Source: Nemania diffusa (lineage: Eukaryota; Ascomycota; Sordariomycetes; Xylariales; Xylariaceae). From it: DNA of 64,000 nucleotides. The DNA lies in contig JBBPUQ010000008.1 in the NCBI GenBank assembly GCA_038501195.1, forward strand, positions 3,792,501-3,856,500, in the 5' to 3' direction. Positions 21,862 through 32,251 of the stretch are shown in pieces. A model generated the notes under the pieces. It was given only the letters and a program-made list of their open reading frames with translations. It was not told the DNA's origin and made no database searches. Each line of letters starts with the position of its first letter. Within the stretch, counting starts at the first letter, position 1. Position numbers and translations under genes: made by a program.

Positions 21862-23948
21862 ATGTCCGAAGCTGCCAACGCCACTGCCGCCGCTGCTGCT
21901 GCTGCTGCTGCCACGGCTTCCTCTACCGCCGCCGCCGAAGCCGAGTCCCCAGCCGCCCAAAAGCCGAGTACTGCGAAGGATAGAAACTGCCCTTACTGTG
22001 GCCAGGCGTTCACTTCGTCCTCCCTCGGGAGACATCTTGATCTATACATCAAGGAGAAGAACCCAAAGCCACCAGATGGCATCCACGATGTCGACGCTAT
22101 CCGTAAACTGCGAGAGTCCATCACTCGCCGCCAGCCCCGGGGTTCTCTCGCACGCCGTGACACCTCCAATCCAGGCACCCCAGCTTCCTCGTCCCGAAAG
22201 AGCCCGGCCCCCGCCCCCGGCCCGACCCCGGATCCCGTTATAAGGCCGCCTGCCATTCCCCGGGAGGGACAGTTTGTCGTCGACCACCAGACCCTTCGCT
22301 ACCCTTTCCAGCCGTCGTGGGAGGCAACCGGTGTGATCAACGACATCCCCCCGACCCCCGTTGATCATCATGGAAGTGGGAGCGGCAGCGGCAGCGCCTG
22401 GGAAACCCTGCGGACCAGAGCGAGTCCGGCCAGGGAGACTTCGGCCCGTCAGAATGCACAACGGGCACCCAGTCGTGCGGCGCAAAAGATGCAGCTCGAC
22501 ACGAAACAGCGACTGGCTGACGCCGTAGACACAGCTCGTGCCGCCGAGCTCGCTTTGAGGGAATTGCTTAGTTCCATAAGAGCTGCCAAGTACGCTCTCA
22601 TTCATCTTTACTTCCTGCCCACCGCCCACTAGACTCTGCTACTAACCGCCCATGACCTCCTAGGCAACACGTCGACATGAACTCATTGCCCTTCGACTTC
22701 GAACCCCTGGCCCTCGACTTCCCGGCACTCACCCTGCAGTGTCTGCAGGCACCGCCAACCCTGTTCTCCTCCACGCCACATCCGACCTCAACCTCGTGGT
22801 CCATCCAGCCGCCCGGCCAAAAGCAGTTCGAGGCATTGAAAATGTATTTTCATGACGAGTTCCACAAATGGCGTGTAGCCTGTGCCACGGCCACGACCAT
22901 CTCAGCCGAAGATCTGACCTACCCGCCCTCCGAAACAAACTTCCCTCGTGACATGCGCGAGAGCGTCAAGAAAGCGGAGAAGGCCGCCGCACTGTTGGAG
23001 AAACAAGTCCACGAGCACTTGCAGTCGACATACCACGTATGGGAACAGCTGTCGCCGCAACGTCGAGGCGAGCTTTGGGGCTTGGAGCTCGCCAGGAGTG
23101 TCGGTACAAGGCAGAAGGAGCTGGAGAAGCTGAAGGAAGCGCAATACGCTGCTAAGCAGGAGAATGCGAATCTCAAGACCCAGATCGAACATCTGAACCG
23201 CCTGCAGCAACCGAGGGAATTCAGGATCTTACCACCCGCAACATTACCTATAGAAGAGACATTCATGAACTACTTGCTCGGCCTCGGGGTCAGCGGCGTT
23301 CAGGGCGTCGGCGTCACCCTAGAGGACCGACACGTAGACCTGAATACTATGGTCACCCGTGCCATCGAGCGCTGGAAGTCTGTCATCGTGTCGACGAGGG
23401 TCACCGGTATGGGCGGCCAGAAACCACTTGATCAGGTTACACCAACCGCAACGCCAACCAGTGCTACGGCCGCCACATTACCCCACGCGCCTCCGCAGAG
23501 ACCGGGGACACAACTACATCCGCCGCAGAGATCCCTGGCCTTGCCTCCCGCCCTATCCACCGGGTCTTCGACGACAACCGCGGCTCCCTCGGCCATGGAG
23601 GAAGACAACAGCGACGAGGATGCTGATGCCGAGATGGATGAGGGGGATAGTTTCGCGCCCGTCGTGCCACCCGTCGTGAAGGCAGCGGCACAAATACAGC
23701 CGCCGCTCGAAGTGCCACGAACAAGAGGTCACAACCAACGGGGTGCGAATAGCGTAGATGCGCGATTCGCGGTGAATGGAAGCACGGGGGTAAATAGAGG
23801 GCTTGGTCTCCGACGCTCCATGTCCAACGCCAATGCCGCCTCACAGATGGCCGCCGTCCAGCGGCAGCCCCAACAAGGGCACGTAAATAGCAATACAACT
23901 AGTACAAATCAGGGGGTCGTCTGCGGCGACCCCATGTACAGTGAGTAA
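21862..23948 (+). CDS. Uncharacterised zinc-finger and coiled-coil protein, 670 aa
   Basis: Two exons (21862-22589 and 22664-23948; 74-nt intron with an ACTAAC branch site) encode 670 residues. A poly-Ala stretch lies near residues 9-17. A short zinc-binding-like motif follows (NCPYCGQAFTSSSLGRHLD, about 46-64): two Cys, a His and possibly an acidic fourth ligand. It resembles UBZ-type or C2HC fingers. A Pro-rich linker precedes a second half with coiled-coil potential (KKAEKAAALLEKQVHEHL and KELEKLKEAQ to IEHLNRLQ). The C-terminus is disordered with an acidic patch (EEDNSDEDADAEMDEGD). I believe similar proteins exist across Sordariomycetes without assigned function. No membrane segment is seen. 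A nuclear role is possible from composition only. Confidence 0.8.
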
Positions 23949-24283
23949 TCAATCTTCCTAGCCCATCGTCTCCGTCTCCGTCTGCTGCCTGCGCCATAGT
24001 CCCTAGACAGCTCGTAACGCGGCGTTCTATCTAGCTAGATGCTTTAAACCTGCACTCTCTTTGTGGTACCTCTAGAAGCCGACTAATAATCCCCGTCAGA
24101 GCATGATTTGTCTATCGACAGACCCAACTAACTGCATCATAGTGGATTAATAGATAATTGAAGCGATCATACACGGAGGGGGGCGTTTAAAAGGACTATA
24201 GAAAAAAGAAAATCTGTGCTAGGGTCATCAAGTGGTACAAAAGGTCGTGACATTATTTTTGGAGGGGAAGGAGTTGTCTCCCT
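23949..24283. other. Short convergent spacer
   Basis: This contains the 3' end region of the plus-strand 670-aa gene and of the minus-strand small gene that ends at 24284. Nothing else is seen. Confidence 0.5.
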
Positions 24284-24622
24284 CTAGTAGGTCGGTAGCG
24301 TGCTGACGGGGATGGGCATCACGGTTGTGTGCATTAGAAGAAGAGCAATTATGCCGCCGATCAGGGCAGCGCCGTGAGCTGTTGTAAGGCTCTCCTCTCT
24401 GAGAATGGTTTTGGTTACAGATATATATACTGAGGAGTTGGTTTATCTTACCTCCTATTGTGTTCGCTTAGCTTAGACGGGGAAGATACTCTGATCTGGA
24501 GATGACGGGATCTTGTTGGTGATGGAGTGATATTGCGGTCCTAGTATTGAGAGGGGCCAGACATCTATCTCATCTTCGTGTACAATATTTTGGTTAACGA
24601 AGTTTGTAGGGCGGGAGGGCAT
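24284..24622 (-). CDS. Candidate three-exon small membrane protein, 80 aa
   Basis: On the minus strand, exons 24584-24622, 24452-24540 and 24284-24398 join through GT-AG introns of 43 and 53 nt into an exact 80-codon frame. It starts MPSRPTNFVNQN and ends MPIPVSTLPTY. The second intron is strong (GTAAGA donor, CTGTAAC branch region, CTCAG acceptor). The product has a basic Ser/Arg-rich N-terminal half and one hydrophobic segment (HGAALIGGIIALLLMHTTV, about residues 50-69), so it could be a tail-anchored or inner-membrane mini-protein. Without splicing the frame is broken, so it would escape simple ORF searches. No family is recognised. Confidence 0.45.
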
Positions 24623-25161
24623 ATTTTGAGTACCATATATATACATTCACCTATGCAGCTCAGTATCAAGAACCTTGGTATAGTTCATGAGCAAGGGTTA
24701 AGCATGGATTAAGTATTACAGGCCCTGCGCTAGTATACAAAATTCAGGTAATATGCGTCTATACGACGATGTTCTTGTCTAGAATGTGCGCCTACATTTG
24801 GGACTGTCTTAATAGTAGCGCTGACTGACATCATCTACTTCTTGCCTTACCTAATCTTCACTACTCGTCTTGATTACTTGCTCCTGAGAATTGAGGAAGC
24901 ACACTTGACCTTTACGCTTACAGGGTGTCCACCTACCTTCCCTTGGAATTGGTGGTTAGGTCGATCTAGATCGCCATCAGCTAAGATGGGTGCTTAGTTT
25001 GGGCTGGGTGTCTCATCTTCTACTAAATCCTCAGGTCAATCACGAGTCTCGCCCGCGTGAGCTGCTGTATAGATCCCTGTAGTAGGGTATTACGGGGACA
25101 CTGTGACCGCTAGTCCCGTATGCTCTTCGCAGTCCGCGACGTCATCTGGACTCGAAGCATC
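24623..25161. other. Spacer
   Basis: Nothing supported is seen here beyond the probable promoter of the minus-strand small gene and short TACCT-type motifs. Confidence 0.5.
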
Positions 25162-26485
25162 CTACCCAGCCTGAGGATAGTTCTCTTCTACTGGAGCCTG
25201 GGTGCCAAGTGCACGGGCTTGAGCTCTAGCATTGGCTTCTTGGATAAAGCTATTTCGGTACTCCTGGGTCAGGATCCTTGAATTTCTGAATGCTGTAACA
25301 CCTTCAATAAAAGTTGTGGAATCTCCTACCATAGCAAACTCTCTAAGCCGTGTCATATGATACTCTGGCTGGCCCCCTCGTCCGTCGGGGCGGTGACATG
25401 ATGGGCATACAGCGAGAGCACCCCGCTCGTAGCATCGCACGTCGAGCTCATCGCGTAGGCGTTGCCGTCGTACTCGGGCTCGTCCTTGCCATAATTCTGC
25501 AGGGCGTGCATGGCGCGAGTGCCATAGGCGCCGACTGTTCGAGCCTGCAGTCTTGCTACGTTTGCCCTTCCTCCGTGACCTTTGGCTTCTAGATAGGAGT
25601 TAGGTACAACAGCGACATCTGAAAGCTTAGGTGGAGCCACAAGTTCGGATAATTCTTTCCGCATTTCAGTGAACACAGTATTAGGGTGAGCTCCATCAAA
25701 GAAGTCGGGGTTTGGAGTAACGATAGGGATGCTAGTCATCGATGCCATATTGGTGAATAACAAATCTCCACTGTTGGGTATGTTGGAGGTGCCAGTCAGC
25801 ATTGGGATCACTGTTTGCACGATCACGCGCTCGGATACGGCCGTATGCATTTGCTCAAACTCTTTAAAGGCGGACTTATCGAAGCACGAAGGCGAAAGGG
25901 AGGCCCTTGGAACTGCAAGGCGTTGGCGAAAATCCAACATGTTCTTCGGTCTTTCGCGTCGACGATTTTCAAATACTTGGAAAGAACCGTAGATTCTGTG
26001 CTTGACTAGATACTATTCATAATTTGCATCATATGCCGAAGGGCGTTTGGTTCTTGATGAAATCCTCGTCGCCCTTATTGACTGCGATTGTGGAGCGGAC
26101 GCAGTGGGACTTTGTGACGCCATAGCTGAAGTTGCATCCGAGAGGTCTGGGTGCTGATGTACAATTAGCAATGAAGATATCTCGCATAGCAGAAAATATA
26201 TAGATATATGCCTCTAAGATGCTGAAGATCTGGACCACCGTGTCTTGCGAACCGGCGGAGGTCTTTAGGATATATATCAGGCGTTGTGGGAATCAGTGGA
26301 GACAAGTTGTTGCGCCTATCAAGCTCTTGTAATGCACGCGGCGTGAGCCAGACCTTGCATAGATCATCCTAAAAGCAAGGTGGAAAATTCGACCGCTGAG
26401 CCTTTGACTTGATTCTCTTGGTCGGTCTGCTGCCTTGCAAGAGCTCGTCTAGAAGCGATCTCTTTTGATGCTGTGGTTGCGCCAT
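25162..26485 (-). pseudogene. Broken copy of a fungal accessory protein (possible PD-(D/E)XK-like domain)
   Basis: The minus strand reads as one decayed gene. It begins with ATG at 26485 (MAQPQHQKRSLLDELLQ) and meets a TAG at 26369-26371. It continues as KVWLTPRALQELDRRNN and FARHGGPDLQHLRG, then after a probable intron as SSRTKRPSAYDANYE. A second TAG follows at 26013-26015, then MLDFRQRLAVPRASLSPS through PNSYLEAKGHGG to LSLYAHHVTAPT. The frame then shifts within a run of five G (plus-strand C run 25373-25377) and ends with GGQPEYHMTRLREF and a tail closing at 25162. Comparable intact proteins are common in filamentous fungi. The LEAK motif with an upstream NPDFFDG suggests a nuclease-like fold, an inference only. 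Both stops fit C-to-T change at CpA. Confidence 0.75.
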
Positions 26486-26944
26486 GGTCGGCCATATTTG
26501 GTGTGCTGGAGGGTTAGGTTATGTGGCTAGCTAGTAGTACAGCTAAGTGCACGTCTTTAATTACTTAGGTCATGCGGCATGGAAGCATTAGTCGACATTG
26601 GCCAACATTGCTACGAATGTATCACCACATCGGCGGGATGAAGGCAGGTGTTGATTTGGTTCATTATGGACGAGTATAGACCACTCATTTACATATACGC
26701 GCCCATCAAAAGTGGAGTCCAGTGGGCCCAGTCCGGCTACCTGGGGCTTAAGCCATCCCTAAAATAGACTAGCGCACCTGGAGGCTTCACCCAGCTGTAC
26801 CTACCTGCCTACCTCCTACCTACCTACTGCCTACCTCACCTTACCTTACCTAGGTAGGTACTCAGCAAGACTTACGGATATTTCGTAAACAAGGCTGCTG
26901 CACTCAGAATTCCACCACACGGGCAACTTGCGAATAATTTGAAT
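26486..26944. other. Spacer between pseudogene and kinase
   Basis: A dense cluster of TACCTACC/TAGGTAGG motifs lies at about 26800-26862, otherwise nothing. It probably contains the kinase promoter. Confidence 0.5.
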
Positions 26945-27998
26945 ATGAAGGTATGATTCACTGCGCCCCAAGACATAAACTTGATTTAATATGGCCTATA
27001 GGATATCCTAATTCGAGATAAATATCGTATTGATGGAAAGATTGCCGAGGGGGGGTGTGGTCTTGTCTACTCCGGTATGCTCGTGCAAATCTGATAATAA
27101 ATGGAGACTCATAGCCACAGGCACCGATATCACTTCAGGCAAGGAGGTCGCCATCAAGCTCACAGACAACCGAGAGGGTCCAGAAATGCTACGGGATGAA
27201 GCCGAGACGTACAGGCGACTAGCCGGTGAAGTTGGCATTCCTCAAGTTTACTGGTTTGGTGAGGAGGTGAGCTACTACGTGCTAGTTTTCGAGCTCCTTG
27301 GGCCCTCGCTTGAGGATCTTTTCAATTACTGCGACAGGAGATTTTCTCTCAAAACGATTCTCCTGATCGCTGAGCAGGCGGTATCTCGAATTGAGCGTAT
27401 TCATAAGAAATTTCTCCATGGCGACATTAAACCGGATAACTTCTTACTTGGGCTCGGCAGGCAGGGTAATACGCTTTATACCATCGACTTCGGCCTAGCG
27501 AGAGAATTCTCCGACAAGGTGGAATATAGAGGCTACAAAGGGCTAGGTTTCCAAGGTACTGATCGGTATGCGAGTATAAAGTGTCACAATGGTCAAGGTA
27601 TGAAGATCACATATTGTTATATGGTTACCTTAGCTCTGACATTGGCAGAACAATCCTGGGGGGATGATCTAGAGTGTTTAGGATATATGTTGGTTTACTT
27701 TGCTCGCGGTTCCCTACCTTGGCAAGGCCTGCAAGCTACGACAACGGACGAAAAGAGAAGGTTGATAAAAGAGAGAAAAGAGAGTCTCTCGGGCAAAGAG
27801 CTATGCAAAGACGTACTTCCTGACGAATTTGCCGAATTCATCGACTACACACGATCATTGAAATTCGGGGAGAAACCCAAATACGCCTATCTGCTCAAGC
27901 TTTTCCGCAATCGCTTCCAAGCAGCAGGGTTTCAATATGATAACGTCTTCGACTGGACCTTGAAAAGGTTCCATGAGATTCATGGACAGAATAGTTGA
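26945..27998 (+). CDS. Diverged casein kinase 1 paralogue
   Basis: I infer four exons: 26945-26950 (ATGAAG), 27002-27074, 27115-27597 and 27649-27998. They encode 303 residues in one frame. Kinase landmarks in order: the N-terminus MKDILIRDKYRIDGKI, a glycine loop altered to AEGGCG, the VAIK lysine, HGDIKPDNFLLG in the catalytic loop, IDFGLARE, the CK1-type GTDRYASI, EQSWGDDLECLGYML and GSLPWQGLQA. CK1 enzymes normally have HRD, but here it is HGD. The catalytic Asp and the DFG Asp remain, so activity is possible but not assured. The second intron is only 40 nt, and the third is a multiple of three that can be read through. The housekeeping CK1 is usually strongly conserved, so this looks like a fast-evolving accessory copy. 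Confidence 0.8.
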
Positions 27999-30900
27999 CA
28001 ACCCAGAAGTGTTCTCGATACTATAGCACCGCGACTGTGTATCTGCTGAATACGCAAGTAAATTGGAGACACAGCCTAGTTGGTCGGAGTAGACAGCCGC
28101 GATGTATGTATTGAACGTATCCGCCAAGGCCCGAAGTTGCAAGCGGTTATGTTTGATTTCAGGCCTACCTTCGGTGAGCAAAACTCAATGAAACGTCCTG
28201 CAAACTGCATTGTCATTAGCGCAGCTACGAGCACTTTGGTTGTATCCACATACCTACCTGTCAGTTAGGTATGTGGCCTGACAAGGTGTTTGCTAGCTAC
28301 CTAGACAACGCGGAGGAAAAGTGGAGAGGAACCAGACTGTCGGGACGTAACCCCTGACTCTAGTTACGTAGATAGGGGTAAGTCTCCTAGTCCTCGATTT
28401 AAGGAAAATCTATGGGACCTAAAAATTGTGCGGCGTTCTACAGTGAATAAATAGGTTGATACTTTCCAATAATTCGACGGCACAGTTGTGCAACAATTCT
28501 TGTAGGGAAAGTATCCAGCTTTATCATTCTGAGATTCAACAGGAGTTGAGGCACACGTACCTCTAATATATTAGTATCTACTATAATTTTCTCATGGTTC
28601 TCATTCCCTCCACGCCTTTCATTTGATTTGCGCTGGTCGTTTTCTTTCTTTCCCTATATAGATAACTCTGCATATTGGGTAAACAACATGGGGTGCAAGT
28701 CAGTGTCGGCTTATATATAGATAATCTTGTGTGTTAAGCATAACCGTTATGAGTTTTCGAGAGATAATTATGATAGGGAAAGGCAACTGACTTGATATCC
28801 TATATCGAATTTGTAGATATTTTCTAGGCACCTGGTTTTCTCCAATGCTCCTAACTAGCCCAGGCCTAGTCGAGCATATGAATAGAGGCGTTTCTTTAAT
28901 TACCTTCCTCCACTCTCCCTCCATGTGCTACTCGCTCAAACGGATTTACAATTGAGACTGTACAAGAAACGTGTTAAACACGACAGGGGGTGGGCTAGAG
29001 TCGCTAGAAGGAGTCCTTTGGTGTTTTGATGTATGACGGGCATTAGTGGGTTGTTAATTCACATTGCGTGAATGATGAGTGTGAAGTTAGGTAAGACAAG
29101 CAACATATTAGCCCCCCGATATCGCTTGAAATTAAAAACATAGTAGGCCTCTGCTTAGTCTCAAATTTGGAATACCTATTGACGAGCTATTGATATATGG
29201 ATTCAGTGTGAGACTACCTACTGCGCATAAGCAATACTGGTCTTTGAAGTTTACTTACTGCGTAGGATTAATTGGAGTGCTCTGAGACTACCTAGGTAGG
29301 TAGGTAGGTAGGTACCTAAGTCAGTGAGTTACAGTGGGTAACCCAGCTCCGGATCAGAGTAAGGTATACGGCATGGGTCATACGTAGTTTCGATTGAATA
29401 ATCTAAGGAAAGTAGGTAGTTGAGGATGGATTAAGGAAGTGCATGAATTAAATTACAGCCTCTGAGGCACAGCAACCCATCCATCGGGCTCTGTGTACAT
29501 AAACCTTGGGGGCTATTTCTCACACTAGCCGATATGAAATACATGACATGTTCAGTGCGACTTGTACTACTTCAACGATTAAAATACCGCAGTAGCGCCC
29601 TGTTGTTGCAGCGAGCGCTTAGGTAGCACCTCTTCCCCTCGAATGTCATAATTGCTAGTCGGGTTGCAGGCGGCAGTCTTGCATCCTAGAAGATCCGGAC
29701 GAGTCCGGAAGGAGTGGTAGGCAAATGTCTTACCTAGGTGTACCACTCATTACGGCGTACTCTGCTTAAACACAAAGTAATTATACCTAAGCCACCAACA
29801 TACGGTATAATTATGCCGAATCAATAGTAGTCACGCCACCTAAATAGGAAGTCCGAACAAAAGCTACCTAATTATAACAAGCTCATGCGGACTACTATGT
29901 ACAAAGCCCTCCTTGATTAACCGCGAATAAACGGCGCCTAATACACCTCATTCTGCCATGCGCCACGCGACGCTAATTACGAGTGGTGGAAGGCTGAGGC
30001 GCCTGAGCTGAAGAAAGCTGAGCGGAGGGAGGTGAGACACGTTCCTCAAGACAGCTCCTCTCTTTGTGTTTTTCTGTCTGTAGCGTCCGACTCGTCTTGG
30101 GTTTGTGATGTATCCCCTTTCGGAAGCGCTCCCCTCCGGGCGCATACAATCGCAACTATGTAATTTAGGGGCTTGACAGACGACATCTCAGATGTGAAGA
30201 AAGGTCTAAAAAGCTCAGGGGGCAGAATATATACTTGCAAGACACGAATAGATACGGTAGTTGTGGTTACGTGTCCAGCCCACTAGACTAACTATGTAGG
30301 TACTGCGTAGGTATCTTGAGCTAGCGGAGGACGGAAGGAAAATAAATACTAGCAATGCCGACTAGGTTAAATAGCACAGCTACTTGATCATGAGAGAAGA
30401 CGAAAAGGCTCCATGTAGATACCTATACTTCATTTATATATCTAATAATGGTTAATATTGGTCTATCTAGTTTGCAATACAACTTAGGACATCTATATAG
30501 GCCTTAGGACTTGTTTATGATCAGAGAGACTAAAATTTCTGGCGACTGTCAAGATTGGAGTGGTTTGAAAATGTATGCATGAGCTATATACTCGCGTGAT
30601 ATCTTTCGCTAATTGCAAAGCCATATAAAGCACAATAACGCTGGCCCAACCCTGTAATATGCTTGCCGACGCTCGGCACAAGAAACTTTCAATGAACCCC
30701 AATTACCCGTTTTTGACTTTTACATTCAGTCGTCAGATGGACATCTCAAAGTACTGACCAAATTATGTCTTTTTTTTGAAGCATCAACATCTCCCGTCGT
30801 CAGGCATCAAGCCTCCTACACCACTGGGCAGGTCATGGAACCGATATTATGAATATTATAAGTTGTTAAGATAGATGCCAATCCAATGCTTGAACGTCTC

Positions 30901-31024
30901 ATTTATTTGTACAATCGGAAACGCTATCGGTAGGCCGATACGCAGAGGATCGCCTAGAATGAAAAGCTCGGTTCGACAATGCGTAACCCACGGCGTGGTA
31001 GCGGCATTAGATGAAATGGACTAT
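27999..31024. other. Gene-poor region of 3 kb
   Basis: No supported gene. TAGGTAGG repeats lie at 29289-29318. Short minus-strand frames (up to 108 codons, near 27855-28181, 28700-28924 and 29948-30240) lack motifs. The right part is the 3' flank of the GH16 gene. Confidence 0.5.
29289..29318. repeat. TAGG microsatellite within a TACCTAGGTA palindrome
   Basis: Five consecutive TAGG units are flanked by CCTA/ACCTA, giving an imperfect palindrome. The same motif recurs in most intergenic stretches of the window. Confidence 0.8.
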
Positions 31025-32251
31025 CTACAGGGCCAAGGCAGCCAGGAGACCAGCGCCGATCAGGGCACCACTGAAACTAGGCTTGAAAGCAGCACCGGTA
31101 GGAGCGGCCGTGGAGGAAGTAGAGGGAGCGGCACTCGTTGCGGACGTCTCACCGCTGCCGGTGGTAGTAGCACCGCTGCTGGTCTGGCTGGCACCGCTGG
31201 AGCTGCCGGCCGTAGATGAGCCGGTGGCAGTCGAGAAAGTGGTGGCCTCAGTCTTAGTGGCGCCAGTAGTGGTGGCACCTGTAGTAGCGGTAGCAGAGCT
31301 CTTGGCGGTAGTCGTGGACTTGGCGGTGCTGGTGGCGCTGCTGCTGGTCTCGGTGACGTCCTTGCCGTCGGTGGTCTCAACGTTGATGGACTGGTAGGAT
31401 CCGTCGGAACCGGTGGCCCATACGTACTGCTTGGCATTGGAGACACCGTTGGCGTAGTCCTGGATGGTGACCTTGGAGTAGTAGGCGGTGAAAGGACCCT
31501 TCGAGAAGTCGGCAAGACCACCAGCCCACTCAACGGTACCCTCGGGGGCGGTAGAGCTACCAGCAACCCAAGTACCAAGCTTAAGCTGGCAAGGGGTCTG
31601 AGGGAATCGAGTACCGCTCTTAGCATCAGCATACTTCAGCTCACGAACCAAGTTGCCATCGATAATCCAGTGGACGTAATCCTTGGTCCAGTCGATGGTG
31701 TAGGTGTGAATAGTGGATTGAGGGTTGGCGACATCAGAGAATCCACCACGATCGAAGGTGGAATCATCACCCTTGCCGAAGTAGTTGGTCTGGACTTCGG
31801 TGGTATCACTGCCGATCCACTCCCAGTCGATCTCGTCACGGTCGTCCGACTGCAGAACAATACTGGTCACAATGCCGGTACCGGGGGCGGCGATCACCTC
31901 GACATCGACCTTGCCGAAGAAGATGTACTTGCTAGCGGTGATAGTGGGGGCCTCAGTCTCCTTGTCCATGGAGAAGGCAGCACCCTTGCTGCTGTAGCTG
32001 AGCGTGGTACCAGCGGCTACGTTAAAGAAGCTGTTTGCGCCCTTAGTGAAGTCAACAACGACAGTGTCGTCGCCGACAGCGGGGTCGGCAGGGCATGCTG
32101 CAAAGCGTTGGTCAGTCCTCGTCTTCGTTTCCTTGCTCCTCCTATTTTACTCACATTTTTCCCTGGGGTCACATGCCGTCGTAGTCTGAGCGGAGACCAG
32201 GTTGCTGGCAGCGAGGGCCACAGCCGTGGCGGACAGAATCTTGGAGAACAT
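31025..32251 (-). CDS. CRH-family GH16 chitin-glucan transglycosylase, GPI-anchored
   Basis: CRH enzymes link chitin to beta-glucans in the fungal cell wall. Two exons (32155-32251 and 31025-32097, 57-nt intron) give 389 residues. An N-terminal signal peptide (MFSKILSATAVALAASNLVSA) is present. The catalytic domain holds DEIDWEWIG with the GH16 E-x-D-x-E arrangement, then TNYFGKGD, HTYTIDWTKDYVHWIIDG and FPQTPCQLKLGTWVAG. A long Ser/Thr/Ala-rich region, probably O-glycosylated, precedes a C-terminal hydrophobic tail (LIGAGLLAALAL) typical of a GPI-attachment signal. No chitin-binding module (CBM18) is seen. Codon use is strongly C/G-ending, as in highly expressed genes. The neighbours are unrelated. 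The family call is secure; I cannot tell which CRH paralogue it is. Confidence 0.93.
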
